DNA of 64,000 nt from the NCBI RefSeq assembly GCF_010728325.1, contig NZ_AP022570.1, positions 3,100,001 to 3,164,000 of the forward strand. The letters run 5' to 3'. Below the pieces are notes generated by a model, which was given only the letters and a program-made list of their open reading frames with translations, was not told the DNA's origin and did no database searches. Origin of the DNA: Mycolicibacterium poriferae (GTDB lineage: Bacteria > Actinomycetota > Actinomycetes > Mycobacteriales > Mycobacteriaceae). Shown here in pieces: positions 61,015 to 64,000 of this stretch. Within the stretch, counting starts at the first letter, position 1; every line of letters begins with the position of its first letter. The position numbers were made by a program, and so were the translations under genes.

Positions 61015-61956
61015 GTGAGGATTCGCGAAGGCCATCTCGTCGACGACGCCCCGAACGGATCCGTCCGCTTCCGCGACCGCGTCCTCGGCTACATCGGGTT
61101 GACCAAGCCGCGCGTCATCGAACTGCTCTTGGTCACGACGATCCCGGCCATGCTGCTTGCGCACCGCGGCACCGTCGACCCGGTGCTGATCTTCAACACG
61201 TTGGTCGGTGGCCTGCTCGCGGCTGCCGGCGCCAACACGCTGAACTGTGTGGCCGACGCCGACATCGACAAGGTGATGAAGCGCACCGAACGCCGTGCCC
61301 TGGCGCGCGCCACGGTGCCGCGCAGCCACGCGCTGATCTTCGGCTTGACGCTGTCGGTGGCCTCGTTCTTCTGGCTGTGGTGGACGACCAACATGCTCTC
61401 GGCCCACCTCGCGGGCGCCACCATCGCGTTCTACGTGCTGGTCTACACGCTGCTGCTCAAGCGGCGCACGTCGCAGAACGTGGTGTGGGGTGGGGCCGCC
61501 GGCTGCATGCCGGTGATGATCGGCTGGTCCGCGGTGACCGGCACGATCCAGTGGCCCGCCTTGGTGATGTTCCTGATCATCTTCTTCTGGACTCCTCCGC
61601 ACACCTGGGCGCTGGCCATGCGTTACAAGGAGGACTACAAGGCCGCCGGGGTGCCGATGCTGCCCGCGGTGGCCACCGAGCAGCAGGTCACCAAGCAGAT
61701 CCTGATCTACACCTGGCTGACCGTCGCGGCGACGCTGGCCTTGGCGCTGGCCACCGGTTGGTTGTACGCGGCGGTGGCGATCGTGGCCGGCACCTGGTTC
61801 CTGGTGATGGCGCACCAGCTCTACGCCGGGGTGCGACGCGGCGAGCCGGTCAAGCCGCTGCGGCTGTTCCTGCAGTCCAACAACTACCTCGCGGTCGTGT
61901 TCCTCGCGCTGGCCGTCGACTCGGCCCTGGCCCTGCCCGCGCTGTTCAGCGTCTGA
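61015..61956 (+). CDS. ctaB: Protoheme IX farnesyltransferase (heme O synthase)
   Basis: It attaches farnesyl to heme B for cytochrome aa3 oxidase. The 313-residue UbiA-family membrane protein has [20 protein letters not shown], the first Asp-rich motif [41 protein letters not shown], and the second motif [17 protein letters not shown] at 61015 is preferred over GTG at 61006 because GAGGAG overlaps the earlier codon and is well spaced for the later one. Divergent from tkt. Confidence 0.95.
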   Translation: MRIREGHLVDDAPNGSVRFRDRVLGYIGLTKPRVIELLLVTTIPAMLLAHRGTVDPVLIFNTLVGGLLAAAGANTLNCVADADIDKVMKRTERRALARATVPRSHALIFGLTLSVASFFWLWWTTNMLSAHLAGATIAFYVLVYTLLLKRRTSQNVVWGGAAGCMPVMIGWSAVTGTIQWPALVMFLIIFFWTPPHTWALAMRYKEDYKAAGVPMLPAVATEQQVTKQILIYTWLTVAATLALALATGWLYAAVAIVAGTWFLVMAHQLYAGVRRGEPVKPLRLFLQSNNYLAVVFLALAVDSALALPALFSV

Positions 61957-61957
61957 C

Positions 61958-62944
61958 TCAGGGGATCAGGACCACCGACCCCACGGTCTGTCGGCCCTGC
62001 AGGTCGCGGTGGGCCTGCTGCGCCTCGTGCAACCGGTAGCGATGGCTGACGGTCACCGACAGCGTGCCGTCGGCGATGGCGGTGAGCAGTTCGCCGGCCC
62101 GCCACGAGAACTCGTCGGGAGTGCGCGTGTAGTGCGCGAGGTTGGGTCGAGTCAGGTAGACCGATCCGGCCGCGTTGAGTCGCTGCGGGTCGACTGGGGG
62201 GACGGGCCCGCTGGCTGCGCCGAACAGCGCCAGCGTGCCTCGGACCGCCAAGCTCGCCAGGCTCGCGTCGAATGTCGACGCCCCCACACCGTCGTACACC
62301 GCGGCGACGCCGTTGCCGTCGGTGAGCTCGCGGATGCGGTCACCGAAGGCCTGCGCGTCGCCGGCGTCGCTGCCGGGATAGTCGAGGACCTCGATCGCAC
62401 CGGCCTGGCGGGACAGTTCGGCCTTGTCCGGCGTCGACACCGTGGTGATGACGCGAGCAGCCAGCGCGGTCGCCCACTGCGTCAGGATCAACCCGACGCC
62501 GCCGGCGCCCGCGTGCATCAGCACGGTGTCGCCCTGCTGCACCGCGTAGGTCGACTTGAGCAGGTAGTGCGCGGTCATGCCCTTGAGCAGGGCCGAGGCC
62601 ACGGCGTCGGGAGCCACGCCGTCCGGCACGTAGGCGACGAAGTCGGCCGGCGCCAGACAGTACTCGGCGTACGCGCCGGACGCCTTGTCGGTGACGACCC
62701 GGTCACCGACCGTCAGGGCGGCGACGTCCTCGCCGACGGCCTCGATGACGCCGCACACCTCGCTGCCGACGACGAACGGCAGCTCCCGCGGATACAACCC
62801 GGAGCGGAAATAGGTGTCGATGAAGTTGACGCCGATCGCCTCCGCCCGGATCAGCACCTGGCCGGGGCCGGGCTCGGGTCGCGGCTTCTCCACGTGGGAC
62901 AGGACTTCCGGTCCGCCGGTCTCGGCGACTTCGATGGCGTACAT
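61958..62944 (-). CDS. NADPH:quinone oxidoreductase, zeta-crystallin-like
   Basis: The 328-residue medium-chain reductase lacks zinc ligands. It has EAIGVNFIDTYFRSGLYP, PFVVGSEVCGVIEAVGEDV, LLKGMTAHYLLKSTY, VLMHAGAGGVGLILTQWA (NADPH Rossmann) and YDGVGASTFDASLASLAVRG. M. tuberculosis has qor (Rv1454c) at the same position. ATG at 62944 is the most likely of three clustered ATGs (62944, 62953, 62956). It converges on ctaB with 1 nt between stop codons. Confidence 0.92.
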   Translation of the reverse strand: MYAIEVAETGGPEVLSHVEKPRPEPGPGQVLIRAEAIGVNFIDTYFRSGLYPRELPFVVGSEVCGVIEAVGEDVAALTVGDRVVTDKASGAYAEYCLAPADFVAYVPDGVAPDAVASALLKGMTAHYLLKSTYAVQQGDTVLMHAGAGGVGLILTQWATALAARVITTVSTPDKAELSRQAGAIEVLDYPGSDAGDAQAFGDRIRELTDGNGVAAVYDGVGASTFDASLASLAVRGTLALFGAASGPVPPVDPQRLNAAGSVYLTRPNLAHYTRTPDEFSWRAGELLTAIADGTLSVTVSHRYRLHEAQQAHRDLQGRQTVGSVVLIP

Positions 62945-62985
62945 AGGGCCCATCATGCCCGCCGCGGTGCCCGGCGCCCCGTCGG

Positions 62986-62991
62986 TAGCAT
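62986..62991 (+). promoter_or_regulatory. -10 box (TAGCAT) before the ATP-grasp gene
   Basis: TAGCAT ends 9 nt before the ATG at 63001, with no Shine-Dalgarno sequence between; a leaderless or very short leader is likely. Confidence 0.35.
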
Positions 62992-63000
62992 TGCTTCGCC

Positions 63001-63957
63001 ATGAAGACGGCCCGTCCCGACCTGTTCCACCCGCGGATCGTGTTCGCGGGGTGCCCGGCGTTGCCCGACGGCGACGGTGATGACGCCGGACTGGTCGGCG
63101 CACTGCGTCGCCGCGGGCTGCACGCACGATGGCTGTCCTGGGACGACCCGGCGGCGCTCGAGGCGGACCTGGTGATCCTGCGCGCGGCCTGGGACTACAC
63201 CGAACGGCTGGACGAATTCCTGGCCTGGACGCGCCGGGTGCCGCGCCTGCTGAACTCGCCCGACGTGGTGGCCTGGAACACCGACAAGCGCTACCTGGCC
63301 GACCTCGCCGGCGCCGGGGTGCCAACGGTGCCGAGTCTTTTCATCGCGCCCGGCCAACGCTTCGAGCTGCCCGAGGGTGTGCTGGCCCGGGGCGGCGAGA
63401 TCGTCGTCAAGCCGGCGGTCGGTGCGGGGTCGTCCGGTGCGCTGCGGTTCTCCGAGCGGGCGCCGGCGCGCGCGCATGCGGCGATGCTGCAGGCCGACGG
63501 GCACACCGTGCTGGTGCAGCCCTTCGACCCGCGTGTCGAGGAGGGGGAGACGGCGCTGGTGTTTCTCGGCGGCGCGGCGTCGCACGCGTTCACCAAAGGT
63601 CCGATCCTCCCGCCGCCGGGGGGTGCGCCGGTGTTCGACGAGTCGGGCACCTACGCGCAGGAGCGGCTGTCGCCCGCGGAACCGGATTTCGAGCTGTGGG
63701 ACCTCGGCCACGCGGCGTTGTCGACGGCCGCGGCGCATCTGGGCATCGCGGTGACGGAACTGTTGTACGCGCGGGTGGACGTCATCGGCGGTCCTGAGGC
63801 GCCCGTGCTGCTCGAGCTCGAATTGGTGGAGCCGTCGCTGGGCTGGCGCCAGCTGGACGAGGCGAGCCGGCAGCGTCAGCAGCGGGTCTTCGCGCTGGGT
63901 GTGGAGTCAGCGCTGGAGCGGTTCGGCCTCGGTCCGCTCTCGCATCGACGCCCATAG
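63001..63957 (+). CDS. ATP-grasp domain protein, DcsG/RimK-like
   Basis: The 318-residue protein has an N-terminal pre-ATP-grasp domain with ADLVILRAAWDYTERLDEFLAW, a signature shared with the cycloserine-forming ligase DcsG, then NTDKRYLADLAGAGVPTVPSLF, EIVVKPAVGAGSSGALRF (ATP-binding Lys), TVLVQPFDPRVEEGETALVFL and YARVDVIGG followed by LLELELVEPSLGW with the metal-binding Glu residues. A carboxylate-amine or related ligation is expected; the substrate is unknown. M. tuberculosis has a conserved gene here (Rv1455), but I have no function for it. Confidence 0.85.
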   Translation: MKTARPDLFHPRIVFAGCPALPDGDGDDAGLVGALRRRGLHARWLSWDDPAALEADLVILRAAWDYTERLDEFLAWTRRVPRLLNSPDVVAWNTDKRYLADLAGAGVPTVPSLFIAPGQRFELPEGVLARGGEIVVKPAVGAGSSGALRFSERAPARAHAAMLQADGHTVLVQPFDPRVEEGETALVFLGGAASHAFTKGPILPPPGGAPVFDESGTYAQERLSPAEPDFELWDLGHAALSTAAAHLGIAVTELLYARVDVIGGPEAPVLLELELVEPSLGWRQLDEASRQRQQRVFALGVESALERFGLGPLSHRRP

Positions 63958-64000
63958 CGCCGCGGTGGCCGCCGTGCAGGCCGCCGCACCGGCGACATGC
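63907..64000 (-). CDS. ctaA: Heme A synthase CtaA/Cox15 C-terminus (partial, continues beyond window)
   Basis: Only the last 30 codons are present. The minus-strand frame reads HVAGAAACTAATAALWASM followed by RERTEAEPLQR and a TGA stop. A His-x-x-Gly-Ala start of a final membrane helix and a short charged tail are what heme A synthase ends with, and Rv1456c, a Cox15-type protein, lies at this place in M. tuberculosis. It overlaps the 3' end of the convergent ATP-grasp gene by 51 nt. Identification rests on a short stretch plus synteny. Confidence 0.65.
   Translation of the reverse strand, partial: HVAGAAACTAATAALWASMRERTEAEPLQR

Overview
This is a high-GC actinobacterial chromosome segment, almost certainly from a fast-growing mycobacterium (Mycolicibacterium type). 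The housekeeping backbone follows the gene order I know from Mycobacterium tuberculosis around Rv1384-Rv1456c: carB-pyrF-mihF-gmk-rpoZ-coaBC-metK, lipH/lipI, YhhN-priA, fmt-rsmB-rpe-ribD, P55/lprG, ribE-ribBA-ribH, uvrC-rapZ-yvcK-whiA, gap-pgk-tpiA-secG, pgl-opcA-zwf-tal-tkt, and ctaB-qor-ATP-grasp-ctaA. PE/PPE genes are absent between pyrF and mihF, and a full-length ppc is present. Many genes begin with GTG, operon genes often share ATGA or GTGA junctions, and several genes look leaderless, with a TANNNT -10 box 6-10 nt before the start codon.

Layout: 1-6.2 kb holds pyrimidine synthesis, nucleoid factor, GMP kinase, RNAP omega, CoA and SAM synthesis. 6.3-11.4 kb holds a ThrE-like exporter and a minus-strand operon of two HSL-type esterases plus a type I Baeyer-Villiger monooxygenase. 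11.5-25.7 kb is the accessory region. 25.8-34.9 kb holds YhhN, a helicase-degenerate PriA, a DUF2207/LemA pair, and fmt-rsmB-rpe-ribD closed by a clear intrinsic terminator. 35-40.7 kb holds the LprG/P55 pair and the riboflavin genes. 40.7-45.9 kb is uvrC-rapZ-yvcK-whiA. 46-53.2 kb holds an orphan solute-binding domain, glycolysis genes, secG and ppc. 53.2-54.2 kb is a small repeat-rich island with a secreted peptide gene. 54.2-60.8 kb is the pentose-phosphate operon, and 60.8-64 kb holds heme O synthase, a quinone oxidoreductase, an ATP-grasp ligase and the end of ctaA.

The most interesting region is 13.4-25.7 kb. A 1314-residue protein joins an oligosaccharide-flippase-like membrane domain to an NRPS-like adenylation-carrier-thioesterase module on one chain. 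It diverges from a tightly coupled six-gene operon (three GT2 glycosyltransferases, a DUF998 membrane protein, a GH16 beta-glucanase-like lipoprotein and a large polytopic membrane protein). Their shared 271-bp promoter region carries one near-perfect IdeR/DtxR box (18 of 19 positions) and a second weaker one, each placed against one of the two promoters. A convergent PapA/WS-DGAT-like acyltransferase closes the cluster. I infer an iron-repressed pathway that builds, acyl- or aminoacyl-modifies and exports a cell-envelope glycan or glycolipid. I recognise no characterised counterpart.

Smaller points: the same 20-bp repeat core is tandemly amplified inside uvrC (in frame) and between zwf and opcA; two genes have tandem duplications spanning their stop codons; two related hairpin elements flank the secreted-peptide gene; and two small ORFs (41 and 53 codons) lie in gaps.
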